From the NCBI RefSeq assembly GCF_027105095.1, contig NZ_CP114278.1, forward strand, positions 2,702,501-2,766,500: DNA of 64,000 nucleotides, in the 5' to 3' direction. The notes under the pieces are model-generated. The model saw nothing but the letters and a program-made list of their open reading frames with translations, had not been told where the DNA came from and did not search any database. This document shows, piece by piece, positions 27,323-36,540 of the stretch; the first letter of the stretch is position 1, and each line of letters begins with the position of its first letter. The position numbers and the translations under genes were made by a program. This DNA is from Brevundimonas vesicularis (GTDB taxonomy: Bacteria > Pseudomonadota > Alphaproteobacteria > Caulobacterales > Caulobacteraceae).

Positions 27323-27403
27323 CTGCACGGCCACAGCGCGAAGATTGACAACCTGAAGGCATCATCGCAGGACTGGACGGGACGACCACCGTTCGATGGC
27401 GCG

Positions 27404-29596
27404 ATGACCCACCACGACCCCGCGATCGGCGGTCCCGGCCAGCCGGCGGACGACGCCTTCGACCTCCACGCTTTGATCGCCGCCTTCCGCCGTCGTCTCG
27501 GCCTGTTCAGCGCCGTCGCAGCCGCTGTCTGCCTGATCGTGCTGGCGCTGATGCTGGGCCAGCCGCCGGTCTATACCGCCATCGCCAATCTTCAGATCAA
27601 TACCCGCAAGGCACAGGTCGTGGCGGGTCAGGCCGTGCTGTCGGCGCTCGACGCCGAGGCGGCCATCGTCGACACCGAGGTCGAGGTTCTGAAGTCACCC
27701 CAGCTCGCCGCTCAGGTCGTGGAGACGCTGGATCTGATCCGCGATCCCGAGTTCAACGCCCGCCTGCGATCCTCGCCACTCGCCAGGCGCCTGCCGCGCG
27801 CCACGCCTGCGCCGACCGATGCTGAGATCGAGCGGCAGCAGGTGATCGACGCCGTCCGGCGGCGCCTGACCGTGCGCCGCGTCGGCCTGACCTATTCGAT
27901 GGCGGTCGGCTTCACCTCCGAAAGTCCGACCAAGGCGGCCCGCATCGCCAACGCCTTCGCCGACGCCTATCTCCAGTCTCAACTCACCGCCAAGTTCGAC
28001 GCTAACGCCCAGGCCAACACCTTCCTGGGCGCTCGGCTGGAAGATCTGCGCCGCCAGGTCGAGGCCGCCGACGCGGCCGTCTCAGCCTACCGGATAGAAA
28101 ACGGCCTGCTCAGCGCCCAGGGCGCAACCCTGACGGAGCAGGAGATCTCGGCCTACAACCAGCAACTCGCCTTGGCCCGCGCGCAGCAGGCCGAACAGGA
28201 CGCCCGCCTGCGCACCGCCCGCGCCCAGATGGCGGCCGGCTCCAACGGCGACGATGTGGGCGAGGCCCTCACATCCCCCGTGGTTCAGAACCTGCGCGCC
28301 CAGCGTGCCGCGATCAGCACGCGCGTCGCGGACCTTTCTGTCCGCTACGGCCCTTTGCACCCCGACCTGATCCGCGCCCGTCAGGAGCTGTCCGACATCG
28401 ACGCCCAGATCCAGGCCGAGATCCGCCGTGTCGTCTCCAACCTGGACGCCCAAGCCCAGGTCGCCCGCCAACGCGCCGCCTCGGTGCAGTCCAGCCTGGA
28501 CGCCGCGCGCGGCGCGCTGGCCGACAACAACGCCGCCTCGGTGCGCCTGCGCGAACTGGAAGGCGAGGCCGAGGCCGCCAGCGCCATCTACCGCGCCTTC
28601 CTGGATCGCTATCGCGAGACCAGCGCCCAGACCGGGGTCGAGCAGGCGGACGCCCGCATCGTGTCGCGCGCCACGCCTCCGACCGAGCAAAGCGCACCGA
28701 ACCTGATGATCAGCCTTGCACTCGGCCTGATGCTCGGCGCGGCGGCGGGAACCGGCGCCGTCATCATCGCCAACGCCATGCAGACCGGCCTCAGCGGCCC
28801 CGACGATATCGAACGCAGGCTGGGCGTCGGGGCCATCGGCGCCGTTCCGCTGGCTTCATCGGTGGCGACGGCGGAGGATCAGACGCTGCATCCGATCGAT
28901 CTCGTCGTCCAACGCCCGCTGTCGGTCTTTGCCGAGGCTTTCCGAGCGCTGCGCACCTCGATCACCCCCATCGTCAGCGTCGTGGGCGAACCGTCCGCGC
29001 GCATCGTCGCCGTCACCTCCGCCCTGCCCGGCGAAGGCAAGACCACCACAGCCGTCTGTCTGGCCCGCGTCGCCGCGCGCTCCGGCGGACGCGTTCTCTT
29101 GATCGACGGCGACCCGCGTCGGCGCGGCGTGACGCGAATGCTGGGCCTGAACCCAGATCACGGCCTGGCCGAGGTCCTGCATGGCGCAGCGGCCTGGCGA
29201 AACGTCCTGGTGCTGGACCCGGCCTCTGGCGCGCAGGTTCTGCCCCTGTCGGGATCAGGCCTGTCGGCCGATGACCTGTTCGGCGTCCCGCCGATGACTG
29301 CCCTGCTCGACGAACTGCGTCAGGCCTTCGACCTGATCGTCATCGACACCGCGCCTGTCTTGGTCCTCGCCGACGCCCGTATCCTGGCGGCCAAGGCCGA
29401 CAGCGTCGTCCTGCTCGCCCGCTGGCGAAAGACCCCCCCACGCGCCGTCGCCGCCGCGATCCGCATCCTCAGCCAATCCGGCGTTCGCCTTTCCGGCGTC
29501 ACCCTCAGTCAGGTCGATGTCCGGGCGCAGGCCGGGCAGCACTACGGCCATCACGACTACGGCTATCGGGCCTATCGCAAATACTACGCCGCCTGA
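27404..29596 (+). CDS. Polysaccharide co-polymerase/tyrosine autokinase (Wzc-like)
   Basis: A 730-residue BY-kinase. Wzz-type domain with TM1 at about residues 33-52, periplasmic coiled coil to about 430, TM2 near 434-458, then a cytoplasmic CpsD/CapB kinase. Walker A is ALPGEGKTTTA (near 537), Walker A' is LLIDGDPRR (near 565) and Walker B is LIVIDTAP (near 643). The C-terminus holds a tyrosine cluster (YGHHDYGYRAYRKYY) that is the expected autophosphorylation site. It controls polymer length and export of an exopolysaccharide. No Wza or Wzy gene is adjacent. Confidence 0.9.
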   Translation: MTHHDPAIGGPGQPADDAFDLHALIAAFRRRLGLFSAVAAAVCLIVLALMLGQPPVYTAIANLQINTRKAQVVAGQAVLSALDAEAAIVDTEVEVLKSPQLAAQVVETLDLIRDPEFNARLRSSPLARRLPRATPAPTDAEIERQQVIDAVRRRLTVRRVGLTYSMAVGFTSESPTKAARIANAFADAYLQSQLTAKFDANAQANTFLGARLEDLRRQVEAADAAVSAYRIENGLLSAQGATLTEQEISAYNQQLALARAQQAEQDARLRTARAQMAAGSNGDDVGEALTSPVVQNLRAQRAAISTRVADLSVRYGPLHPDLIRARQELSDIDAQIQAEIRRVVSNLDAQAQVARQRAASVQSSLDAARGALADNNAASVRLRELEGEAEAASAIYRAFLDRYRETSAQTGVEQADARIVSRATPPTEQSAPNLMISLALGLMLGAAAGTGAVIIANAMQTGLSGPDDIERRLGVGAIGAVPLASSVATAEDQTLHPIDLVVQRPLSVFAEAFRALRTSITPIVSVVGEPSARIVAVTSALPGEGKTTTAVCLARVAARSGGRVLLIDGDPRRRGVTRMLGLNPDHGLAEVLHGAAAWRNVLVLDPASGAQVLPLSGSGLSADDLFGVPPMTALLDELRQAFDLIVIDTAPVLVLADARILAAKADSVVLLARWRKTPPRAVAAAIRILSQSGVRLSGVTLSQVDVRAQAGQHYGHHDYGYRAYRKYYAA

Positions 29597-29618
29597 TGTG
29601 GACGGAAAGTCAGCGCCC

Positions 29619-30434
29619 TCAGCCTTCTCGCCATTCGCTCAACGTCTTGCCCTCGGCGTCCTCGAAGGCGACGCGGTCGAGTTGAACGGCGCCGATGCAG
29701 ACCGGCCTTTGATCCGCGTCCACGGCGCGGCAGCGAATGGCGCGACCGTCCGCGAACGCGGTCATTCGTCCCTCAAGCACCAGGCGATAGCCTTTCGCGG
29801 ACGGCATCAAAGGCTGGTCGCCTTCGGCGCGCAGCGTCGCCTCATAGGCCCGGCCGTTGCGCCGGACAGTCCTGGACCCGCCTTCTTTGAAAACAGCCGC
29901 CAAGCCCATGGTCTGGGCCGCCGATGGGGCTTCAGGCGAGGCGCCCCCCTGGATCGCCGGACAGGTGTCGACGCGCAGCCAGGGGCGGGCCAACCAGAAG
30001 CCCTCGGCCGCTTCCCAGGTTTCAGCGTCACCCGCGATCAACGCCGATTGCGACCAGTCGCCGGGCGTCAGCGCCAGTTTCGCGCTCTCTCGATCCTCGC
30101 TCCATGTCACTGTCGCCAAACCGGCTTGCGACGGTCCATTCACGGCGGGACCACCACAGCCGAAGGCCTGGCGCACGACGAAACGTCGGCCGGCCAGAGA
30201 CGCGCCTGCGACCTCCTGCCCGGCGGCGAATGCAGAGGCGGCGATGTCCATGGCCTGAAGCAGGCTTGCGCGGTCCAGGATTGGCGCGGGTGCCACGGTC
30301 ACGACCGGCGTCTGCGCCGGCTCCGCAACAGGCGCGCTTGCTGCGGTCGGCTCACGCTGGCAGGCGCTTAGAAAAATGAGGGACGCCGCAAGCGCGACGA
30401 CCCATGAACGAGGCGATGCAATCGGTTCGAGCAT
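29619..30434 (-). CDS. Lipoprotein of unknown function
   Basis: A 271-residue protein with an N-terminal hydrophobic segment and lipobox (LSAC, Cys25). A Pro/Ala linker follows, then a globular domain with four further cysteines. No known domain is recognised. It is convergent with the Wzc-like gene (22 bases apart) and divergent from the SLC13 gene. The composition fits a periplasmic or outer-membrane-anchored protein. Confidence 0.72.
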   Translation of the reverse strand: MLEPIASPRSWVVALAASLIFLSACQREPTAASAPVAEPAQTPVVTVAPAPILDRASLLQAMDIAASAFAAGQEVAGASLAGRRFVVRQAFGCGGPAVNGPSQAGLATVTWSEDRESAKLALTPGDWSQSALIAGDAETWEAAEGFWLARPWLRVDTCPAIQGGASPEAPSAAQTMGLAAVFKEGGSRTVRRNGRAYEATLRAEGDQPLMPSAKGYRLVLEGRMTAFADGRAIRCRAVDADQRPVCIGAVQLDRVAFEDAEGKTLSEWREG

Positions 30435-30523
30435 GGAACCACCCTAGCACGTGAACCGCTGACAGGGAGCCGATCTTACGAAATTGGTTGACGCGAGAGA
30501 CGGGGGACGGTCTGCACGGCATC

Positions 30524-31933
30524 ATGACTTTCGATCAGATCGCGGCGCTCGCCGTTCTTGTCGGCGTTGTCGGCGTCCTCATTCATGGCAAGGTCCGAGC
30601 CGATGTCGTCGCCCTGACCGGTGCGGCGGTGCTGCTGTTGCTGGGTGTCGTTCGGCCCGTCGAGGTCCAGGGCGCCTTCGCCAGCCCCGCAGTCATCGCT
30701 CTCGCCGGTCTTTTCGTCATCGCCTACGCCATCGAGCTGTCGGGCCTGCTTGGCTGGTTGATCCGCCAGGCCACGCAGCTCGCCTCGAGGATCGGCGCCA
30801 GGGGCATCTGGATCGTCATCGGCCTTTTTGGATCGGTCGGCGGCTTCTTGAACAATACGCCGGTCGTGGTGCTGGCTGCGCCGGTGATCCGCGACGTGGC
30901 CCAGTCGCTTCGGCTGTCTCCCAAACGTTTTCTGATGCCTTTGAGCCATGTCACCGTCATGGGCGGGCTGCTGACCCTGATCGGCACCTCGACCAACCTC
31001 TTGGTCAATGACATGGCGCGCAACGCGGGACAGCCCGTCTTCGGTCTGTTTGAGATCACCCCCGTGGGTCTGGCGATCGCCGTCGTCGGCGGCCTGTGGC
31101 TGTATTTCGTCGGTGCGCGTCAACTCGGCCGGTCCGTCGCCATGGATGAGGCGGAAGCCGCGCGACTGGCGGAGATGGAGGAGGCGCGGCAACGCGCCGA
31201 AGCCGAAGCAATTTCAAAACGCCGGCGACGCCTGCCGTTCGGCCTTCCCCGTCTTGGCGGATCCCGCAATCAGGCCGATGGCTCCGGCGACGCGCATCTG
31301 GGCGACATTGATCTGTACAGCGCGGCGGACCGGCCGTTCCGTCTTCGCCCGGCGATGATCGCCTTGGGGATCTTCGTTCTGGTGATCATCTCGGCTGCGC
31401 TCGGCTGGGCGCCCATCGCCGCCTCCGCCTTCGCCGGCGCTGTCGCCTTGATCCTGCTTCGGGTCATTACGCCCGAAGAAGCCTACGCCGGACTGAGGCC
31501 CGAAATCCTGCTGCTGATCGCGGGAATGGTGGTTGTCGGCACGGCGATCGAGGTGACCGGTCTGGCCTCCGCCGGCGCCGACCGTCTGATCGGGTTCATC
31601 CGTCCGCTCGGCCCGCTCGGGGCGTTGATCGTGCTGTACGGCGTGACCCTGTTCGCCACCGAACTGCTATCCAATGCGACCGTCGCGGTCCTGATCACGC
31701 CCATCGCCGTGGCCTTGGCCGAAAGCCTGGGCGTCGATCCCCGCCCCTTCCTGGTCTGCGTTATGATGGCGGCCTCGGCGGCCTTCGCCACCCCCTTCGG
31801 CTATCAGACCAATGTGCTGGTCTTCAACATGGGCGGCTACAGCTACATGGACTTCGTGCGCGTCGGCCTGCCTCTGAACCTGATCACCTGGGTCGCCGCC
31901 ATGGTGGCCATCCCGATCTTCTTCCCGTTCTGA
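30524..31933 (+). CDS. SLC13/DASS-family permease
   Basis: A 469-residue membrane protein with about 10-11 hydrophobic segments. It shows the paired family hairpin motifs GGFLNNTPVV (first repeat) and TELLSNATVAVLITP (second repeat), each with the Ser-Asn-Thr type substrate site. Such transporters carry sulfate, dicarboxylates or other anions, probably with Na+. The central part usually holds TrkA-C domains; here it is a charged linker of about 80 residues with no such domain. The ATG at 30524 is preferred over an upstream TTG in frame. Confidence 0.85.
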   Translation: MTFDQIAALAVLVGVVGVLIHGKVRADVVALTGAAVLLLLGVVRPVEVQGAFASPAVIALAGLFVIAYAIELSGLLGWLIRQATQLASRIGARGIWIVIGLFGSVGGFLNNTPVVVLAAPVIRDVAQSLRLSPKRFLMPLSHVTVMGGLLTLIGTSTNLLVNDMARNAGQPVFGLFEITPVGLAIAVVGGLWLYFVGARQLGRSVAMDEAEAARLAEMEEARQRAEAEAISKRRRRLPFGLPRLGGSRNQADGSGDAHLGDIDLYSAADRPFRLRPAMIALGIFVLVIISAALGWAPIAASAFAGAVALILLRVITPEEAYAGLRPEILLLIAGMVVVGTAIEVTGLASAGADRLIGFIRPLGPLGALIVLYGVTLFATELLSNATVAVLITPIAVALAESLGVDPRPFLVCVMMAASAAFATPFGYQTNVLVFNMGGYSYMDFVRVGLPLNLITWVAAMVAIPIFFPF

Positions 31934-32036
31934 ACACCCGCCCCGCTTTTTCGACAGGCTTAAAACGCCCTTGCGATGGTTGGCAGTCGATCCGCTGCTC
32001 GCTACCAACCTTACGGGGCAAGGCGAGGGGAAGCGC

Positions 32037-32627
32037 ATGGGTATGGGAACGGTCTTAAGGACGCTGATCTTCGGCAAGGACGCCGATTGCAAACGACGGT
32101 CCGCCAAGGCGGCGCGCATTCGCGCCCTCCCCGATCGGTGCGTGATGGCCGAAAGCTACGTCCCCGCCTTGGCCGCAGAGGGCGGCCGCATACTGTGGGT
32201 AGGGTGTCGCGAATATACGCTGGATGATTACGCCGCGCTGGAAGCCGACGGAGGAGAAGTCTGGACAACCGATATTGACGCCGCCGCCGAGCGCTGGGGC
32301 CGATGCGGCCGGCATCGCACCGGCGACGTCTGTGAGGCGGACGGGATTTTCTCCGATCTGAGCTTTGACGCTGCCGTCTGCAACGGCGTGCTGGGCTATG
32401 GCGTCGACAGTTCCGAACAGCAGCAAAGGGCGCTGAAGGCGTTGGCCGCCATCCTTCGGCCCAGCGGACGGCTGCTGCTCGGCTGGAACACAGACAAGAT
32501 CAGCGACCCCGTCGCGGCAGGCCTGACCGAGGCGCACTTCGATCCGGCGCCGCTGGGCGACCGACCGTCACGCGTCCGGTTCGACGCCGTGACCCACGTC
32601 TACGACAGCTTCATCCGCAAGGCCTGA
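32037..32627 (+). CDS. Class I methyltransferase-like protein
   Basis: A 196-residue protein. It has a glycine-containing SAM-like loop (ILWVGCREYT), an acidic residue after beta-2 (VWTTDID), a beta-4 segment (FDAAVCNGVLGYG), and a late ILRPSGRLLLGWN. These resemble a class I SAM-dependent methyltransferase, although the first loop lacks the usual GxGxG. The substrate is unknown. The ATG at 32037 gives the best start. It is convergent with the glycosyltransferase gene, 9 bases apart. Confidence 0.72.
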   Translation: MGMGTVLRTLIFGKDADCKRRSAKAARIRALPDRCVMAESYVPALAAEGGRILWVGCREYTLDDYAALEADGGEVWTTDIDAAAERWGRCGRHRTGDVCEADGIFSDLSFDAAVCNGVLGYGVDSSEQQQRALKALAAILRPSGRLLLGWNTDKISDPVAAGLTEAHFDPAPLGDRPSRVRFDAVTHVYDSFIRKA

Positions 32628-32636
32628 GCGGCCGGC

Positions 32637-33785
32637 TCAGGCGCCGGACTGCGTCCCATGCCGCATCTGGCGCAAAGGCTGGCGAGCGCTCGACGGCGAC
32701 CGGCCCGAGGATGACCGATCCGCCAAGGTCTCGCGAAGGGCGTCCAGTTCGGCGGCGCGGGCGGAGGGGGCATGCACACGTTCGACGAACGCCTGGCCCG
32801 CGCGCGCCAAAGCCAGCCGTTCCGCCGGATTTTCGACGAGGTGGTTCAGCGCCGCCGTGAGCGGCTCCGCGTTTTCCACATCGACGTAGATGGCGTGCTC
32901 GCCGCTCGCTTCTCGCAACCCCCCGCGTCCGGACGAAATCAGGGCCGCCCCCGCCGCATGCGCCTCCAGCGCCGTCAGCCCCATCGCCTCACGAACGCGA
33001 GACGGTGTGACCGCGATGGCCGCGCGACGCGTCACGGCCCGGACCTCGTCCAGAGACGCGGATTTGTAGATTTCGACACGGTCGCCGAACCGATCCAGCG
33101 CGCCGATCAGCGGCGCGGCCCAGTCCTTATGCTTCTCCCAGTCGCCCAGCATCAGGGCGCCGCGCCAGTCGGGATGACGATCAAGCGTCTCGGCCAAGGC
33201 GACGCAGAACACGTCCAGACCCTTGTCGCGCATGGCGCGGCCGGAGAACAGGATCAGATTCTCGCGCGTGTCCGGCGAGGCGCGCCAGGCCTCGATCGCG
33301 ATCGGGTTGCAGACCGAGGCGACGCGGTCCGCCAGACGCGGATAGTCTTCCGCAAACTCCTGCCCCGCCGCCTGACTGACGAAAACCAGCCGGTCGAAGC
33401 GCGCCAGGCGACGACCATAGCGGAAGGCTTCGATGACGTTCTTGGCCGGCTTGATGCGCGTGTGGCGGTAAAGGACGTGGACGGCGGCCGGGACTTGGCG
33501 CACCAGTTCTGACGCCATCTTCAGTTGCTGATGATATTCGACGATGTCTGGCGACACTGCGCGCAGAATGGACGCCACCGCCGCATTGCGCGCCTTGCGT
33601 CCCAGGCCGGCCGGCACGGTCTGGATGTTGAGGTCAGGCTGCGGGGGAGCGCCGTCGTCGCAAATCAGCGTGACCGAACGGCTCAGCCGGCTATGCGCCG
33701 CCAGGGTGCGAACCACCGTCTCCATCGAGTTGCCCTTGTCGGGACAGAAGCTGCACCCACGGGGCAGAACGACGGCGATACGCAT
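32637..33785 (-). CDS. Glycosyltransferase family 4-like protein
   Basis: A 382-residue GT-B glycosyltransferase. The N-terminal domain has a FCPDKGNSMET loop. The C-terminal domain carries the nucleotide-sugar site: LFSGRAMRDKGLD, then VTPSRVREAMGLTALEAHAAG with the EAxG-type Glu pair. It would transfer a sugar from a nucleotide donor to a surface glycan; donor and acceptor are unknown. It is co-directional with, and 3 bases downstream of, the GINT1-like gene. Confidence 0.85.
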   Translation of the reverse strand: MRIAVVLPRGCSFCPDKGNSMETVVRTLAAHSRLSRSVTLICDDGAPPQPDLNIQTVPAGLGRKARNAAVASILRAVSPDIVEYHQQLKMASELVRQVPAAVHVLYRHTRIKPAKNVIEAFRYGRRLARFDRLVFVSQAAGQEFAEDYPRLADRVASVCNPIAIEAWRASPDTRENLILFSGRAMRDKGLDVFCVALAETLDRHPDWRGALMLGDWEKHKDWAAPLIGALDRFGDRVEIYKSASLDEVRAVTRRAAIAVTPSRVREAMGLTALEAHAAGAALISSGRGGLREASGEHAIYVDVENAEPLTAALNHLVENPAERLALARAGQAFVERVHAPSARAAELDALRETLADRSSSGRSPSSARQPLRQMRHGTQSGA

Positions 33786-33788
33786 GGT

Positions 33789-34754
33789 CTAGCCTTCCTT
33801 CCGAACGGAAGCTGTCTCGAAAATCTTGGGATGGACGGCGGCGCCGGTGGCGCGGCGACCGCGCGGACCGTTGAGGCCCAGCAGACGCCGAGCCTTGAAG
33901 CCGGCCTTCAGCCAAGGCTCGGCCGCCGACCGGCGGATGCCCTTCACATCGATGAAGGTGACGTCGCCGTGACCCGACAGGGTGTGAAAGCCGTCGCCGT
34001 ATCCGTCCAGCAGATGGCCTGGCTCGAACCGCTTCACGACTGCGGCCGAAAACGCGTCCGGGGTCAGCGTATCGATCCGCAACAGATTAATGGCCGCGCC
34101 ATAGGTCTGGGCGCAGTCCTGAACCGGCAGATGAAGCGCGCCGCCGTGGACGAAGGCCGAACCGCCCGGTCGGGACGTCTCGAATCCGCGCATGACAGGA
34201 TTGCCGACATGCGACGTCCAGGGACCGGTCAATGCATCCGCGCTGGCGATGTGCAACTCACGCATCGCGCGGTCGTCCGGTCCCGACAAGGCATGGAACA
34301 TCCACCACCGGCCGTCGTGCTTGACCACCGTCGCATCGATCGCAGCCGTCTGGCCGATCCGGGCCACCGCCTCCCAGCGATCCGGGAAACGCACGCAGCG
34401 ATAGAGGATCAGGCCGCCGCTCTTGTAGCCCTCCGGCAGCATGTAGAGTTCGCCGCCGTCCTCGATCAGCGTCGGATAGGACAGGTGCCAGGGCTCGGAC
34501 AGGGCCACGCCCTGCCCCACCAGTCGGTCGTCGGCGTCATACTGGCGATAGTGAATCTCGCCTCGACGCACATGATAGTCGAACGCCTCTACGAAGACGG
34601 TCAGCACGCCGTCGCGCATGATCCCGAACGGGTCCGCGACATAGGCATGCGGGCCGCAGTCCGGCAGCCACACGACCTCCTCGGCCCGGGGAGCTTGGTC
34701 AATGAAGCTGCTTAAGGGACGGCGGATGAAGCCCGAGCGCCAGAGATCGAACAC
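33789..34754 (-). CDS. Glucosamine inositolphosphorylceramide transferase N-domain-like (beta-propeller) protein
   Basis: A 321-residue protein that resembles the five-bladed-propeller domain found at the N-terminus of plant GINT1 and in bacterial glycan loci (ADPFGI, AFDYHVRRGEI, HLSYPTLIEDGGELYMLPE). Glycoside hydrolase family 43/32-like propellers have the same shape. No catalytic residues can be assigned with confidence. The pairing with a GT4 gene suggests a role in modifying a surface glycan or lipid. The assignment rests on recalled family features. Confidence 0.65.
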   Translation of the reverse strand: MFDLWRSGFIRRPLSSFIDQAPRAEEVVWLPDCGPHAYVADPFGIMRDGVLTVFVEAFDYHVRRGEIHYRQYDADDRLVGQGVALSEPWHLSYPTLIEDGGELYMLPEGYKSGGLILYRCVRFPDRWEAVARIGQTAAIDATVVKHDGRWWMFHALSGPDDRAMRELHIASADALTGPWTSHVGNPVMRGFETSRPGGSAFVHGGALHLPVQDCAQTYGAAINLLRIDTLTPDAFSAAVVKRFEPGHLLDGYGDGFHTLSGHGDVTFIDVKGIRRSAAEPWLKAGFKARRLLGLNGPRGRRATGAAVHPKIFETASVRKEG

Positions 34755-34952
34755 GACGACGCCCTAGCTGGCCGAGAAGACCGGAACCGTGGAGTCGTCG
34801 TGTCCAACCAGCCTGCGCATCTTGATCCTGCTCGTCGCCGTTGCACGGCGCCTTCATGGTCAAGACGGCTCCGGGCGACCCTTGCCTCACGAAAATCGTC
34901 ACGGCATTGAGGAGGCGAGCCCGGGATTGGCGCACGAGAGGACTTCATCTGC

Positions 34953-35480
34953 TTGACCGCGCCGTCCGCGCATCCCCTGATCGCCGCCTACCTCGAGCAG
35001 CGCGAGGATCTGGCCCGGTTCTGTCGCGCTCGGCTGGGCGGTGCATCGAGCGACATCGATGATGTGTTGCAGGACATCTATCTCAAGGTGGCCGCGCTTG
35101 ATCCGTCGATCCAGCCGGACAATCCCCGCGCCTTTCTGTTTCGCCTGACCTCCAATCTGTTGATGGACCGTTGGCGTTCCGGTCAGCGCGCAGTCCACCG
35201 CGACAGCGAGTGGAGGCGGCTCAACCATGAGGTCGGCGCAAGCGAGGATCTGGAAGGCGCTCCATCCGCTGAGGCGGTCGTCGCCGGTCGTGAAAGGCTG
35301 GCCTGTCTTGTCGCCGCCCTGGAAACCCTGCCATCCAAGACGCAGACGGTGTTTCGCCTGCACAAGTTCGAGGGCGTCAGCTACGCCGACGTCGCAGCCC
35401 AACTCGGCATTTCCCGCAGTTCCGTCGAGAAGCACATGATGGACGCCCTGCGCGTCCTGGCTCGCAAGGTTCAACCCTGA
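34953..35480 (+). CDS. FecI-like ECF sigma factor
   Basis: A 175-residue sigma-70 family protein with region 2 (DIDDVLQDIYLKVAAL and RAFLFRLTSNLLMDRWR) and region 4 (YADVAAQLGISRSSVEKHM). Sigma factors of this class direct transcription of TonB-dependent receptor genes when a receptor signals through FecR. The start is TTG at 34953 with GAGAGGA about 10 bases upstream. The FecR-like gene starts 109 bases after the stop, and the STN-domain receptor gene follows it, so a FecI-FecR-FecA trio is present. Confidence 0.87.
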   Translation: MTAPSAHPLIAAYLEQREDLARFCRARLGGASSDIDDVLQDIYLKVAALDPSIQPDNPRAFLFRLTSNLLMDRWRSGQRAVHRDSEWRRLNHEVGASEDLEGAPSAEAVVAGRERLACLVAALETLPSKTQTVFRLHKFEGVSYADVAAQLGISRSSVEKHMMDALRVLARKVQP

Positions 35481-35589
35481 TGCACGCAGTTTTCGCCCTA
35501 TTGGAGACTCTGTCTGAAGGTGGCGGCTTGGCGGCGGCGTCTTGTCATCAGGAGGCAGGTCGCTGGGCGGCCGGCCAGGCCGGGATCGG

Positions 35590-36540
35590 ATGAGCGCACA
35601 GACCGACATCGAGGAAGAGGCGCGGCATTGGTTCGTCACCCTGCGTGACGACGATGCGCCCGAATCCACCTGGTTCGATTTCCAGGTCTGGCTCGAAGCC
35701 TCGTCGGCGCATGTCGCCGCCTATGACGCCATCGAGAGCCTGTGGGTCGATTTGGACGCCGCGCCGCAGCCCTTGATCGCGCCCGTCGTGAACCTGGCCG
35801 AGGCTAGAGTTCGCCGCACGAAGGGCCGCACGTCCTGGCTCGCGGCTGGACTTGGCGTCGCCGCCAGCGTCGCGCTGGCGGTCGGTCTGTCGTTCTGGCT
35901 CATGCCTGACGGGCGAACCTATGCGACGACCGACGCGCCGCTCACCGTCGCGCTGGAGGACGGATCGCACGTCTATCTGAACCGCCACTCGTCGCTGGGC
36001 GTCCGTTTCGAACGCGGCAGGCGGTCGGTGGCCCTGACACAGGGCGAGGCCGCTTTCGATATCGTCCACGAACCGTCTCGTCCCTTCGTCGTCGCCGCAG
36101 GCGATCATCAGGTCGAAGTTCTCGGCACCGCCTTCAACGTGCTGAACGACGGCGATGACTTTGCAGTCGCCGTCGCACGCGGCGTGGTCGCCGTCTCACC
36201 GGTCAACGCGCCGAAAGTTCGGCTGACCGCAGGCCAGGCGCTGGAACAGCACGGCATGCAAATCCCTGCGCTATCGCGCGTCGCGCCAGATCAGGCGTCG
36301 CCCTGGCGGCAAGGCGTGTTGGTCTATCGCAATCGTCCGCTCGCGGATGTCACAGACGATCTTTCGCGTTATCTCGACAAACCTGTTGTGCTATCGAGGT
36401 CGGCCCAGGCGCTAAGGTTCACGGGCGCCCTGCATATTGGCGACGAGGCCGTGATGTTGAGACAGTTGCAGGATTTCGTTCCCGTCCGCGTGGATGTCTC
36501 GGCGCGTGAAGTCCGCGTCACCGCGCGTGAGGCCGGTTGA
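35590..36540 (+). CDS. FecR-family anti-sigma/signal transduction protein
   Basis: A 316-residue protein with a cytoplasmic N-terminal DUF4880-like segment (ARHWFVTLRDDDAPE), a single membrane segment near residues 84-103, and a periplasmic FecR domain (GEAAFDIVHEPSRPFVV). The C-terminal STN-like part should touch the receptor. It relays ligand binding from the receptor to the sigma factor. The ATG at 35590 begins the conserved N-domain. Confidence 0.88.
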   Translation: MSAQTDIEEEARHWFVTLRDDDAPESTWFDFQVWLEASSAHVAAYDAIESLWVDLDAAPQPLIAPVVNLAEARVRRTKGRTSWLAAGLGVAASVALAVGLSFWLMPDGRTYATTDAPLTVALEDGSHVYLNRHSSLGVRFERGRRSVALTQGEAAFDIVHEPSRPFVVAAGDHQVEVLGTAFNVLNDGDDFAVAVARGVVAVSPVNAPKVRLTAGQALEQHGMQIPALSRVAPDQASPWRQGVLVYRNRPLADVTDDLSRYLDKPVVLSRSAQALRFTGALHIGDEAVMLRQLQDFVPVRVDVSAREVRVTAREAG

